The notes under the pieces: model-generated | The model's database searches: none | What the model saw: the letters and a program-made list of their open reading frames with translations, nothing else | Told to the model about the DNA's origin: nothing | In this document: piece by piece, positions 14,381-20,657 of the stretch | How the letters are laid out: each line of letters begins with the position of its first letter | Position numbering within the stretch: position 1 is the first letter of the stretch | Made by a program: the position numbers and the translations under genes | Source: Pseudomonadota bacterium | GTDB taxonomy: Bacteria; SAR324; NAC60-12 | Assembly: GCA_014381795.1 (NCBI GenBank) | Contig: JACNKY010000248.1 | Span: 1-20,657, forward strand | DNA length: 20,657 nt | Direction of reading: 5' to 3'

Positions 14381-15916
14381 TTAGTCTGTTTTTCCAAACC
14401 GGTCTGTAAGTAGTTTCCCGAGGAACAAGATGACTGCGTAATACAGAATAAATTGTGGAGGCCCCCAGTCAAGAGTCATGGTAAAAGAAGCCCAATTTCC
14501 CCAGTTATGTAGAAATTCAAGTACCCCAAACCATCCTTGTACAACCAGTTCAGTCAGTCTAAATATGCTGTTTTCCAGCAAGCCGAAAGGCGGATTTCCT
14601 AAAGAAAGAGCACTGATAAAAAGGCTAAGCAGACAGCTTGGTAAAACCAGCAACCCAAGTAGGAAAACCATAATCAAATTCAGCCAGAAAGTTTCCAGAG
14701 AGAGACGTCCGAAAATACTGGCTACAACAGGCCATGTACCAAGCATAACTGCTGCCGTTATTGCGACACTGATCAAGCCGTATTTAGCGAGACGTTTCCA
14801 GAAAACGTCATTTTCTCCAGGGTGTGGATAAAGTGGGAGGAACCATAGAATAAATAAAACCGCGAGAAATGAGAGTTGAAAAGAAACCTCGTAAATCACT
14901 GCAGGATTCAGGAATATGAAGAAAAATGCTGTAGAAATTAAGGCGTAAAGAGGCTGATGAACTTGACCGAGTAGACGTCCGGCTACCAATAAGCTCAACA
15001 TAAACACTGCACGGTATGCAGGAGTAGGCATGCCAATCAACAGCAGATAAAGCCAAATTCCTGAAAGGGAGATCAACTGGGAGAAAGTATAAAAACGAGT
15101 GTGCTCCAGAAAACGGATTGAAAGACGTCCCAGACAGCGTACAAGTCCAAGGATAATTCCGTAGATTAAACCAATGTGAAGACCGCTGATAGCGAGAAGA
15201 TGTGCCATTCCGGTTTCCTGAAATACCTTTGCAGTCGAACGTGAACCAAAAGAACGCTTTGCTAAAGTCAGTGGTAAATAAAGCGCTAGTGCCTGGCTGG
15301 AAAGGTGAAACTCTGCCCTGTCAGTCAGTTGCCTGACCCAACTGTTTCGTTTGCGGACGAGTTCGGCTTGCGGAAAAACGGCGTTTCGATAACGAAAATC
15401 CGTAAATCCTAAATTCAAGCGATTCTTATCAAGACTAATTTCACTCAACTGCCCTATGATCTGTAATTGACGTCCGCGATAAAAATTGAAAATTCGACGC
15501 TTTTTTTTAGGAAAGTGTAAAACTGCCTCCGGAAGTCTCAACTTTTTTTCGCCTTTGCTCAGTTCCACGGAGCTCAGTTGCAGATAGACACTATCTTCTT
15601 TGAGGATTCGTTGCTGAATCCTGCCGTTAAGCATAATTGTTGATTCTGCTGAAATTTCCTGCTTCAGCCAATTCACACTTGAGGGAAGCACAACTAACCA
15701 TTGGTGCAGGAGAATTGCCGCAGTCAAAACAAGCAAAATAAGGGGGAGATATATTTTATGCCGCAGGCACCAAAAAACACCAAAGGCGACTGCCAGCAAT
15801 ATCCATTCAAGGTGCAGTTGATTCAGCGTGTGCTGATAACGGTAGTAAATCCAAATCAGCGCGGCCAGCAGTGACGCAAATTCGAGCAAACCGGTTTTGT
15901 GCCATTTGAACAACAT
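14381..15916 (-). CDS. comEC: ComEC/Rec2-type DNA uptake membrane protein, short form
   Basis: ComEC forms the inner-membrane channel that takes up single-stranded DNA in natural transformation. The 511-residue chain begins with three membrane helices (about 10-75), then a DUF4131-like soluble domain (about 75-195), then the Competence domain with the hallmark HLLAISGLHIGLIYG near 233-247, GMPTPAYRAVFM and about seven further membrane segments. The chain stops after the last helix (FILYYAVILFLGKLL). Full-length ComEC is usually 700-850 residues, with a C-terminal metallo-beta-lactamase nuclease-like domain; this is absent, and the bases downstream to 14143 do not encode one in any frame I can read. 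The domain could be a separate gene elsewhere or truly lost. The gene is 42 bases downstream of gspC. No Shine-Dalgarno site. Confidence 0.9.
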   Translation of the reverse strand: MLFKWHKTGLLEFASLLAALIWIYYRYQHTLNQLHLEWILLAVAFGVFWCLRHKIYLPLILLVLTAAILLHQWLVVLPSSVNWLKQEISAESTIMLNGRIQQRILKEDSVYLQLSSVELSKGEKKLRLPEAVLHFPKKKRRIFNFYRGRQLQIIGQLSEISLDKNRLNLGFTDFRYRNAVFPQAELVRKRNSWVRQLTDRAEFHLSSQALALYLPLTLAKRSFGSRSTAKVFQETGMAHLLAISGLHIGLIYGIILGLVRCLGRLSIRFLEHTRFYTFSQLISLSGIWLYLLLIGMPTPAYRAVFMLSLLVAGRLLGQVHQPLYALISTAFFFIFLNPAVIYEVSFQLSFLAVLFILWFLPLYPHPGENDVFWKRLAKYGLISVAITAAVMLGTWPVVASIFGRLSLETFWLNLIMVFLLGLLVLPSCLLSLFISALSLGNPPFGLLENSIFRLTELVVQGWFGVLEFLHNWGNWASFTMTLDWGPPQFILYYAVILFLGKLLTDRFGKTD

Positions 15917-15958
15917 TCTGCAATATGCCCATTTGTTAGCTATTACCAGCTAGCGCTT

Positions 15959-17038
15959 TCAATCAATGTAGTAATGGAATTGTACTGCACTACCCTCCCT
16001 TTCCACCTTGAGTGAAATCTCACGTTCTGATTGAAGGACTTCCAACAACTTGAGTGCTTTGCCGACTGAATCAACTATAAATCCGTTTATTTCTAAAATG
16101 ATGTCATTTTTTTTCAGCCCTAATTTTTCATAAATACTTTCTTTTTTAATGTACTGAAACATGAAATAAGGTTTTTCATCTTTTGTTGTAGGTACAACCC
16201 TCGCATCATTCAGCAGTTGCTCGAAATCTGCCAGTTGTTCATCAACCCACACTCGCTGAAAATGGAAAGTATTTCCTGCATTACCATCAGATGCAGGAAG
16301 AAGGACTTTTTTCTCAACAATATTTTCCTTTGGTCGAACAACAAGCGCTGCAGTTTTCTGCACAGAATCAATTTTGCTGTTTGCTTTTTTTGGTTGAGGA
16401 ACAGACGCCGCTGGCTTTCCGGAAGTAACCGCACTGACCATCCACAAAGCTTGTTTTGTTTCCTGATAGAGTATTAAAACCCAGCGATCCTTGATTTTTA
16501 ATACTTTTACGCTTTCTTCAGCACATTCTTCGTCACGCTCAATTGTTTTTGCGTGAAAACATTCACCTATTCCGTAAATCACATATTTGTTTAAACTATC
16601 TTTTTTACTGATAAAAGCAAATGAATTCTGCTCTCCGTAAATCATGGTTCCTGACAGTGCGATCGATAAACGTGTGTGTTCGACTGTTTCACCATCCGCG
16701 GTTTCCTGAGTAATAATTTCCTCTTCTGGAAGAGACGGAGCCAATTCTATTTCTGTTTTTTCCGCGTTAAAAATATTTCTCTCCAAAATTGCTGCAAATT
16801 CTTTTTGGGGTTTTCCGGAATCGACAGGCAGTTTGTCAGTTTCAATCTGGAAAGTCCTGGGTGTTGAAGCAGGGATAGACAAGACTTGATGATGGAGCCA
16901 TGTGCTGAGCAATGACCCTGCCAAATAAGACGCAACACCAGCGAGCAAAACGTTAAATATTAGAGTAATAGTTGTGGAGGAAAGTCTCATAACGAGCCAA
17001 AAATTCTGAGATGCAGACTGCTGATCATTGAGAATCAA
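15959..17038 (-). CDS. gspC: Type II secretion GspC with PDZ domain
   Basis: GspC links the inner-membrane platform of the type II secretion system to the GspD secretin. The 359-residue protein has a short cytoplasmic N-terminus, one membrane helix (about 24-46), a homology region beginning at FAAILERNIFN (about 83-93) with the usual LSIALSGTMIYG strand, a variable linker (about 205-260) and a C-terminal PDZ domain (about 288-356: YIKKESIYEKLGLKKNDIIL then INGFIVD). Two cysteines (GECFHAK and DEECAEE) in the homology domain could form a disulfide. The longest frame starts at TTG 17038, overlapping the aroQ stop in a TTGA, typical of translational coupling; an ATG at 16990 just before the membrane helix is the alternative. 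No other gsp gene is in the window, so this gspC is apart from its usual operon. Confidence 0.88.
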   Translation of the reverse strand: MILNDQQSASQNFWLVMRLSSTTITLIFNVLLAGVASYLAGSLLSTWLHHQVLSIPASTPRTFQIETDKLPVDSGKPQKEFAAILERNIFNAEKTEIELAPSLPEEEIITQETADGETVEHTRLSIALSGTMIYGEQNSFAFISKKDSLNKYVIYGIGECFHAKTIERDEECAEESVKVLKIKDRWVLILYQETKQALWMVSAVTSGKPAASVPQPKKANSKIDSVQKTAALVVRPKENIVEKKVLLPASDGNAGNTFHFQRVWVDEQLADFEQLLNDARVVPTTKDEKPYFMFQYIKKESIYEKLGLKKNDIILEINGFIVDSVGKALKLLEVLQSEREISLKVEREGSAVQFHYYID

Positions 17039-17493
17039 TCATTGGATGCAGAGATAGCTTTTTGCTCAAGATAATCGGCAGCAAACTGAGTCGCTAGCAA
17101 ATAACCTTTTACTCCAAGCCCAACTAGTGCCCCAATCGCAATATCGGAAAAATAAGAGTGATGCCGAAATTCTTCACGCTGATGCACGTTGGAAAGGTGG
17201 ATTTCCAGAAAAGGAATTTCAATTGCAAGCACTGCATCCCTAAGTCCTACACTTGTGTGAGTCAAGGCGCCAGGATTTAAAAGTAAAAAATCCGCGTCAC
17301 GCTGCTTATGAAGCCAGTCAATTAATTCTCCTTCTGAATTTGACTGAAAAGCCTCACACTCAATTTTACGTTCACGAAGTGCAGATGAGACTTGCGCTTC
17401 AATATCGGTCAAGGTCGTTGAACCGTAAATTTTAGGTTCACGGCTGCCAAGTAAATTAAGATTTGGTCCATTTAGCAAAAGTACGGTAGGCAT
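17035..17493 (-). CDS. aroQ: Type II 3-dehydroquinate dehydratase
   Basis: AroQ removes water from 3-dehydroquinate in the third step of the shikimate pathway to aromatic amino acids. The 152-residue length is standard for the dodecameric type II enzyme. Seen: GPNLNLLGSRE at 9-19, catalytic Tyr23 in KIYG, substrate-binding Asn73 in LNPGALTHTS, catalytic His99 in EIHLSN and Arg110 in REEFRHHS. The ATG at 17493 is preceded by A+T-rich sequence with no Shine-Dalgarno site. The stop overlaps the gspC TTG start, so the order aroQ, gspC, comEC reads as one transcript; aroQ next to unrelated genes is common, and no functional link is implied. Confidence 0.97.
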   Translation of the reverse strand: MPTVLLLNGPNLNLLGSREPKIYGSTTLTDIEAQVSSALRERKIECEAFQSNSEGELIDWLHKQRDADFLLLNPGALTHTSVGLRDAVLAIEIPFLEIHLSNVHQREEFRHHSYFSDIAIGALVGLGVKGYLLATQFAADYLEQKAISASND

Positions 17494-17553
17494 AATTTAA
17501 AATTGTCTTTATGATAATTATTTCCGGATTAGTTTTTATAGAAACAGCATTCC

Positions 17554-17575
17554 TGAGCAAAAAACTATCTGCTCA
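17554..17575. repeat. Small hairpin TGAGCA/TGCTCA
   Basis: Six-base arms TGAGCA (17554-17559) and TGCTCA (17570-17575) flank a 10-base loop, between the hydrolase and aroQ genes and about 60 bases upstream of aroQ. It could be part of the terminator region or an aroQ leader structure. The loop itself holds the T run on the minus strand, so it is not a standard terminator. Confidence 0.25.
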
Positions 17576-17583
17576 CAATAAAG

Positions 17584-17604
17584 CCTGCATTGCTAAAATG
17601 CAAG
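17584..17604 (-). terminator. Candidate terminator after the hydrolase gene
   Basis: On the minus strand CTTGCATT (17604-17597), a 5-base loop and AATGCAGG (17591-17584) form an 8-pair stem with one G-T pair, about 31 bases past the hydrolase stop. It is followed by CTTTATTG, a weak T tract. The position fits the end of the MFS-hydrolase transcript before aroQ. Confidence 0.4.
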
Positions 17605-17635
17605 TGATTTGGCTGACAAGGAGCTGTGTATTACT

Positions 17636-18406
17636 TCAAACAAACAAGTTCCGGATGAATTTAGACATGCTTTCCAAAGTTAGAATTTCCTGATCACGAT
17701 GTGGAGAATGTCCACAGTTATCAAGAAAACACGTTTCAACGCTGTTGCCTGATTGACGGACAATCGCTTCAACTTGCGCGGAAGTACCATATTCGTCGTC
17801 ATTTCCCTGAACAATTAATTGTGGCACCCGGATTTTCGGGAGGCACTCTTCTATGTTCCATGCAGAAAAGTCTGGATGAAGCCAAACATCAGCCCATCCG
17901 TGGAAAGCACAATCAACATTTGCACCATGATGTTTCTGTAAACGTTCCCGAAGATTTCCGGACATATAAAGCTCCTTTACTTTTTCGATGGATTCCGTAG
18001 TTAACTTTTCACAAAAAACGTGCGGTGCTTCATTGACAATTCCAAGCAGGCATTCTGAAGGATTTTCAGCTGCATGAATTAACGCAATCGAAGCTCCATC
18101 GGAATGTCCCACTAGGATACACTTGTGGATTTTGTACTGCGATAACATCTCAGGAAGTTCAGTCAGAGCTTCATGATGCATAAAGTCCAGAGCACGTGGA
18201 AGTTCACACGAAGCAGATTTTCCGTAACCAAGCCTGCTGAAAACCAAAGCACCACAAGCTGTTTTGTTTGCTAGTTTTTCAGGAAAGTCTTTCCAGAGTG
18301 AAACACAGCCTAGACCCTCATGTAAAAAGACGAGGGTTGGAGCTGCTTCAGGAGGAGGTCCATACCAAACGGATTCCAGTTTATTAGTGTTAATACGTTG
18401 ACTCAA
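17636..18406 (-). CDS. Alpha/beta-fold hydrolase
   Basis: The 256-residue protein has the full alpha/beta-hydrolase triad: Ser102 in the nucleophile elbow GHSDGAS, Asp203 or Asp204 in VQGNDDEYGT, and His233 in CGHSPHRD. The oxyanion-hole segment is FLHEGLGCVSLWKDFP (28-43), followed by SRLGYGKS. This is the layout of a common family of small soluble hydrolases related to 3-oxoadipate enol-lactonase and MhpC-type enzymes. The substrate cannot be read from the sequence. There is no signal peptide, so it is cytoplasmic. No ATG lies near the start; TTG at 18406 is the best candidate, with no Shine-Dalgarno site, and the frame stays open upstream with ATT and ATA codons. It begins 29 bases after the MFS gene and is probably co-transcribed with it, which may mean it acts on the transported compound. 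Confidence 0.85.
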   Translation of the reverse strand: MSQRINTNKLESVWYGPPPEAAPTLVFLHEGLGCVSLWKDFPEKLANKTACGALVFSRLGYGKSASCELPRALDFMHHEALTELPEMLSQYKIHKCILVGHSDGASIALIHAAENPSECLLGIVNEAPHVFCEKLTTESIEKVKELYMSGNLRERLQKHHGANVDCAFHGWADVWLHPDFSAWNIEECLPKIRVPQLIVQGNDDEYGTSAQVEAIVRQSGNSVETCFLDNCGHSPHRDQEILTLESMSKFIRNLFV

Positions 18407-18435
18407 AATACAGAATATAATGTTTGAGGTTCTTA

Positions 18436-19620
18436 TTAGGCAGGTTGAAGAACTCGCTGAGCGGGGAGTAAAAATGCTATCACAGCAACTCCGACCGCGA
18501 GCAAAACTAAGAGTCCGTAAAGCCAGATGAAACTTCCGGTGAGTTCAAAAATCCAACCTGACAAAAAAATTCCTGATGCGCTAAAACCAAAGCCTAACAA
18601 AAATTTGCTGCCAAAAACCAGACCATGCCTGTGACTAGGAGCATATCGAACGAGTAAAGTGTTTTCTACCGGAAGTGCGCCTGTACTCAAAAATACGACA
18701 AGCATCATGCTCAAAACCAATGGTATTTCAGTAAGCTGACTGGCCAAAGCTACTGCTGGAACAGTGAATAAAAATAAAGAAAAATAAAGTTGACGCTCAG
18801 AATAACGGTCAGCCAGGCGGCCGAACAGGAGTTGCCCCATTGCTCCTGCCGCATAAACCAGAGCCACCATCGAGCCTGTACCAAGCAGTGAGCCTGAAGT
18901 AAGGAGAACACGCATGTCAAAATCTTTGGGCAGTGAAAACTGTACAATCTGGTGAAACATGCCCGTGAGGAGTAGTGCTAGGCCCATCAAGACAAATGTC
19001 ATCCAAATGTTTTTCGGAGAACTCGATTCATAAGTCGCTTTCTGCACAGGCTTTTGGGCTTCATCCAGAAATGTACGCAAAGCAATACTGAAAAGGATTC
19101 CGATAAACAAACAGACAATTCCCGGAACAATGAACGCAAAACGCCAACTCCACAATCCGGTCAATGATCCTGCAACAAGCGGGGCGAGAACAAAACCTAA
19201 ACTTCCAAACAGACCATTAAAACCAAGCGCTGTACCTGTTTTGGATGTCCTGGAAACCAACCATGACATTCCTACAGGATGGTAGATTGAAGCGAATAAT
19301 CCGATCCCGGCCAGTCCAAAGGCCAACGTCATAGGAGTCTCTGCAAATCCAGTTATAATCGTAAAAGCTCCGGTACCGTAAAAATATATTTCCAAAAGTC
19401 TGGTTTTACTCCATCTGTCACCGAGCCATCCTGCAGGCAAAGCTCCTGCACCAAAGAGAAATGCTGCTGGAACAGCCAGTGCCGCCAATTCCTGAAAGCT
19501 CAAATTCATTTCTACTTCTAAAACAAGAAGAACAGTTGGGAAAAGCAGGGTGAGTAAGTGGCAGAGAGTGTGACCTACTGAGGCAAAACAAATAGCCGCT
19601 ATTTCAGAATTTTTATTCAT
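18436..19620 (-). CDS. Major facilitator superfamily transporter
   Basis: A 394-residue inner-membrane carrier with about 12 hydrophobic segments in two six-helix halves joined by a charged loop near 185-205 (EAQKPVQKATYESSSPK). The loop 2-3 signature of MFS proteins is present as GWLGDRWSKTR (about 64-74), and its second-half copy as GRLADRYSERQ. GIGLFASIYHPVGMSWLVSR in helix 4 recalls the fosmidomycin-resistance/FSR-like group of exporters, but the substrate is unknown. The ATG at 19620 has no Shine-Dalgarno site. The downstream hydrolase follows after 29 bases. The 168-base upstream gap is A+T-rich and shows no clear promoter. Confidence 0.88.
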   Translation of the reverse strand: MNKNSEIAAICFASVGHTLCHLLTLLFPTVLLVLEVEMNLSFQELAALAVPAAFLFGAGALPAGWLGDRWSKTRLLEIYFYGTGAFTIITGFAETPMTLAFGLAGIGLFASIYHPVGMSWLVSRTSKTGTALGFNGLFGSLGFVLAPLVAGSLTGLWSWRFAFIVPGIVCLFIGILFSIALRTFLDEAQKPVQKATYESSSPKNIWMTFVLMGLALLLTGMFHQIVQFSLPKDFDMRVLLTSGSLLGTGSMVALVYAAGAMGQLLFGRLADRYSERQLYFSLFLFTVPAVALASQLTEIPLVLSMMLVVFLSTGALPVENTLLVRYAPSHRHGLVFGSKFLLGFGFSASGIFLSGWIFELTGSFIWLYGLLVLLAVGVAVIAFLLPAQRVLQPA

Positions 19621-19788
19621 TTGCGAAGATAATTTACTTCAGTTGCAGCTTTCCTGAATTATGTTTGAATCGGTTAAATACTGCTGAAACAGCGTCATTT
19701 AAGTGCATAGTGGAAAATCTTGTATATAGTGAGCAAACTGAAAGGATTAAAATTTCAACTTTTTACCAAACAGAGATGCTAAAGTATT

Positions 19789-20163
19789 TCATGTTTTATC
19801 ATTTTCAACATCTTTCTGTTTTGAAGCAAGCACTTTATCTAGATCGTGTTTGAGTTTGCCGAGGTGATAATCTTTATTGAGCGAAATGTGAATGATGGCT
19901 AAAAGTGTTGCAACAGGTGAAGCAACCGCGTAGCCGTACATGTTGATAAGGTACAAATCAATTATAAGAGCGGAAGTTTCGAGAAGTTTTACCAGATCAA
20001 AAATTAAACGATAACGTAAAAAAAGCCAGAGTGACATTGCATGGGCAACTACTGTCACTACTGAAGTTCCAACCCAGATGAACAATGCAAGGTCCAACGT
20101 TGCCAAACCAAGCATAAGATGAAGTGATGTTGTTAATGCACGTTCGATTGATTCTTTTGTCAT
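19789..20163 (-). CDS. Small membrane protein of unknown function
   Basis: A 124-residue protein that I do not recognise. It has about four hydrophobic segments (roughly residues 10-30, 33-52, 58-75 and 77-95) and a charged C-terminal tail (LGKLKHDLDKVLASKQKDVENDK), which could be cytoplasmic and helical. There is no signal peptide cleavage site and no cysteine. The ATG at 20163 lies 9 bases after the stop of the VUT-family gene, so the two are almost certainly in one operon, and it might be an accessory of that transporter; this is inference. No Shine-Dalgarno site is visible. The 168 bases downstream, to the MFS gene, show no strong hairpin. Confidence 0.68.
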   Translation of the reverse strand: MTKESIERALTTSLHLMLGLATLDLALFIWVGTSVVTVVAHAMSLWLFLRYRLIFDLVKLLETSALIIDLYLINMYGYAVASPVATLLAIIHISLNKDYHLGKLKHDLDKVLASKQKDVENDKT

Positions 20164-20172
20164 GATTTGTTT

Positions 20173-20657
20173 TCAGGCGGATTGAACTTCTTCCTCGTCT
20201 TTACTAAAATATTTTTGTAGTACAAGCGACCACAAAAATCCACCGACGAATTTCGCGACAAACTGTCCTATCACAATTTCAGGCATGAACACCCCAAAAG
20301 CCAGCGTCGGAAAAACAATTGAATCAATAGCGCTACCTGCCACATTGGAACCATTTGCCCTGATCATGAAACGTTTTTTGCGTAATCCCGCATAAACCAG
20401 TCCGTCTCCTACGCCGGCCGCTAAAAAGGCTGTTGCACTGGCCAATGCGATTGGCAAAGCATCCCAATTGAGTATAATTGAAATTGCTGAACCTCCGCAA
20501 ATCAAGGCTAACATTTTCCACCACAATTGTTTCCCGTGCCATTGATCATGCAGTTTGTCACGCAAACTGAGGTCAAGACCAATAAATAAAAATGCTGTGA
20601 TGACCGCTGCCTGAGGCCCAAGCCAAAGTATAAGTATGTTTGCCAGCACGACAGCCA
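20173..20657 (-). CDS. VUT-family transporter, queuosine-precursor type (5' end cut)
   Basis: At least 158 residues of an integral membrane protein of the VUT (Vut_1, YhhQ-related) family; E. coli YhhQ imports queuosine precursors. Seen: FLFIGLDLSLRDKLHDQW near the N-terminus, and the family signature IRANGSNVAGSAIDSIVFPT with LAFGVF after it, then FVAKFVGGFLWSLVL. A GTG at 20649 could start it, but the frame continues to the window edge as Ala-Val-Val-Leu-Ala-Asn, which looks like the middle of the first membrane helix (compare LAAIVLANILV-type N-termini). So the true start is probably outside the window and the gene is partial. The family link is good; the substrate is only inferred. The small membrane protein follows 9 bases after the stop. 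Confidence 0.75.
   Translation of the reverse strand, partial: AVVLANILILWLGPQAAVITAFLFIGLDLSLRDKLHDQWHGKQLWWKMLALICGGSAISIILNWDALPIALASATAFLAAGVGDGLVYAGLRKKRFMIRANGSNVAGSAIDSIVFPTLAFGVFMPEIVIGQFVAKFVGGFLWSLVLQKYFSKDEEEVQSA

Noticed and set aside
14179..14472. Minus-strand open frame downstream of and overlapping the comEC end, considered as a lost beta-lactamase domain
   Set aside because: Its translation has none of the HxHxDH-type metal-binding motifs and no similarity to the ComEC C-terminal domain.
16217..16477. Plus-strand open frame of 86 codons inside gspC
   Set aside because: It is antisense to a well-supported gene and its Phe/Cys/Arg-rich composition is typical of an antisense shadow.
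17511..17693. Plus-strand 60-codon open frame between aroQ and the hydrolase gene
   Set aside because: It overlaps the hydrolase 3' end in antisense, has no ribosome site and its product has no protein-like pattern; hairpins in the gap explain the region better.
19665..19853. Plus-strand 62-codon open frame upstream of the MFS gene
   Set aside because: It runs antisense into the end of the small membrane protein gene, has no start signal and an arbitrary composition.
1..20657. CRISPR arrays, tRNA or rRNA genes, insertion sequences, prophage or integration sites
   Set aside because: No regular short repeats, no tRNA T-loop/acceptor pairs in the gaps, and no transposase or integrase motifs were found; the gene content is core metabolism and repair.

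Overview
The window is about 20.7 kb of chromosomal core DNA, roughly 42% G+C by eye, from a Gram-negative, probably marine or otherwise free-living bacterium. The Gram-negative reading rests on a type II secretion GspC protein, an outer-membrane beta-barrel with a C-terminal aromatic residue, and a lipobox protein. The mix (Mfd, Pol I, single-chain methylmalonyl-CoA mutase with MeaB, GspC, a PorV/UPF0164-like barrel) fits a deltaproteobacteria-like or SAR324-like lineage, but the lineage is inference. Almost no gene has a Shine-Dalgarno sequence.

Layout. (1) 1-352: no intact gene; a short frame at the left edge looks faintly like the end of a histidine kinase. (2) 353-4148, plus strand: a 71-residue acidic protein of unknown function followed directly by mfd, the transcription-repair coupling factor. 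(3) 4342-5701, minus strand: a stand-alone Lrp/AsnC ligand-binding (RAM) domain protein and a HisC-like aminotransferase, probably one operon and the only place with a good ribosome binding site. (4) 5825-8617, minus strand: polA, with an intact 5' nuclease and polymerase but a proofreading domain that has lost its catalytic acids, and an unusual arginine in the O-helix. (5) 8784-14142, plus strand: an outer-membrane barrel protein, a cysteine-rich lipoprotein, methylmalonyl-CoA mutase and its G-protein chaperone MeaB. (6) 14381-17493, minus strand: aroQ, gspC and a short comEC lacking the metallo-beta-lactamase domain. (7) 17636-19620, minus strand: an MFS exporter-like carrier and an alpha/beta hydrolase. 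(8) 19789-20657, minus strand: a VUT-family (queuosine-precursor-transporter-like) membrane protein cut by the window edge, and a small membrane protein.

How the genes work together. mfd and polA are both DNA repair genes but are on opposite strands and not co-transcribed. The mutase and MeaB form a clear functional pair: MeaB protects and reloads the B12 enzyme that interconverts methylmalonyl-CoA and succinyl-CoA. The barrel and lipoprotein are almost fused end to start and probably act together at the outer membrane. aroQ, gspC and comEC are tightly packed and may be co-transcribed, although only gspC and comEC share an envelope theme.

I found no convincing new multi-gene system, CRISPR array, tRNA, rRNA or insertion sequence. 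Most of the window is ordinary housekeeping sequence. The best leads are the polA active-site changes, the truncated ComEC beside gspC, the unknown protein ahead of mfd, the barrel/lipoprotein pair, and the near absence of Shine-Dalgarno sites.
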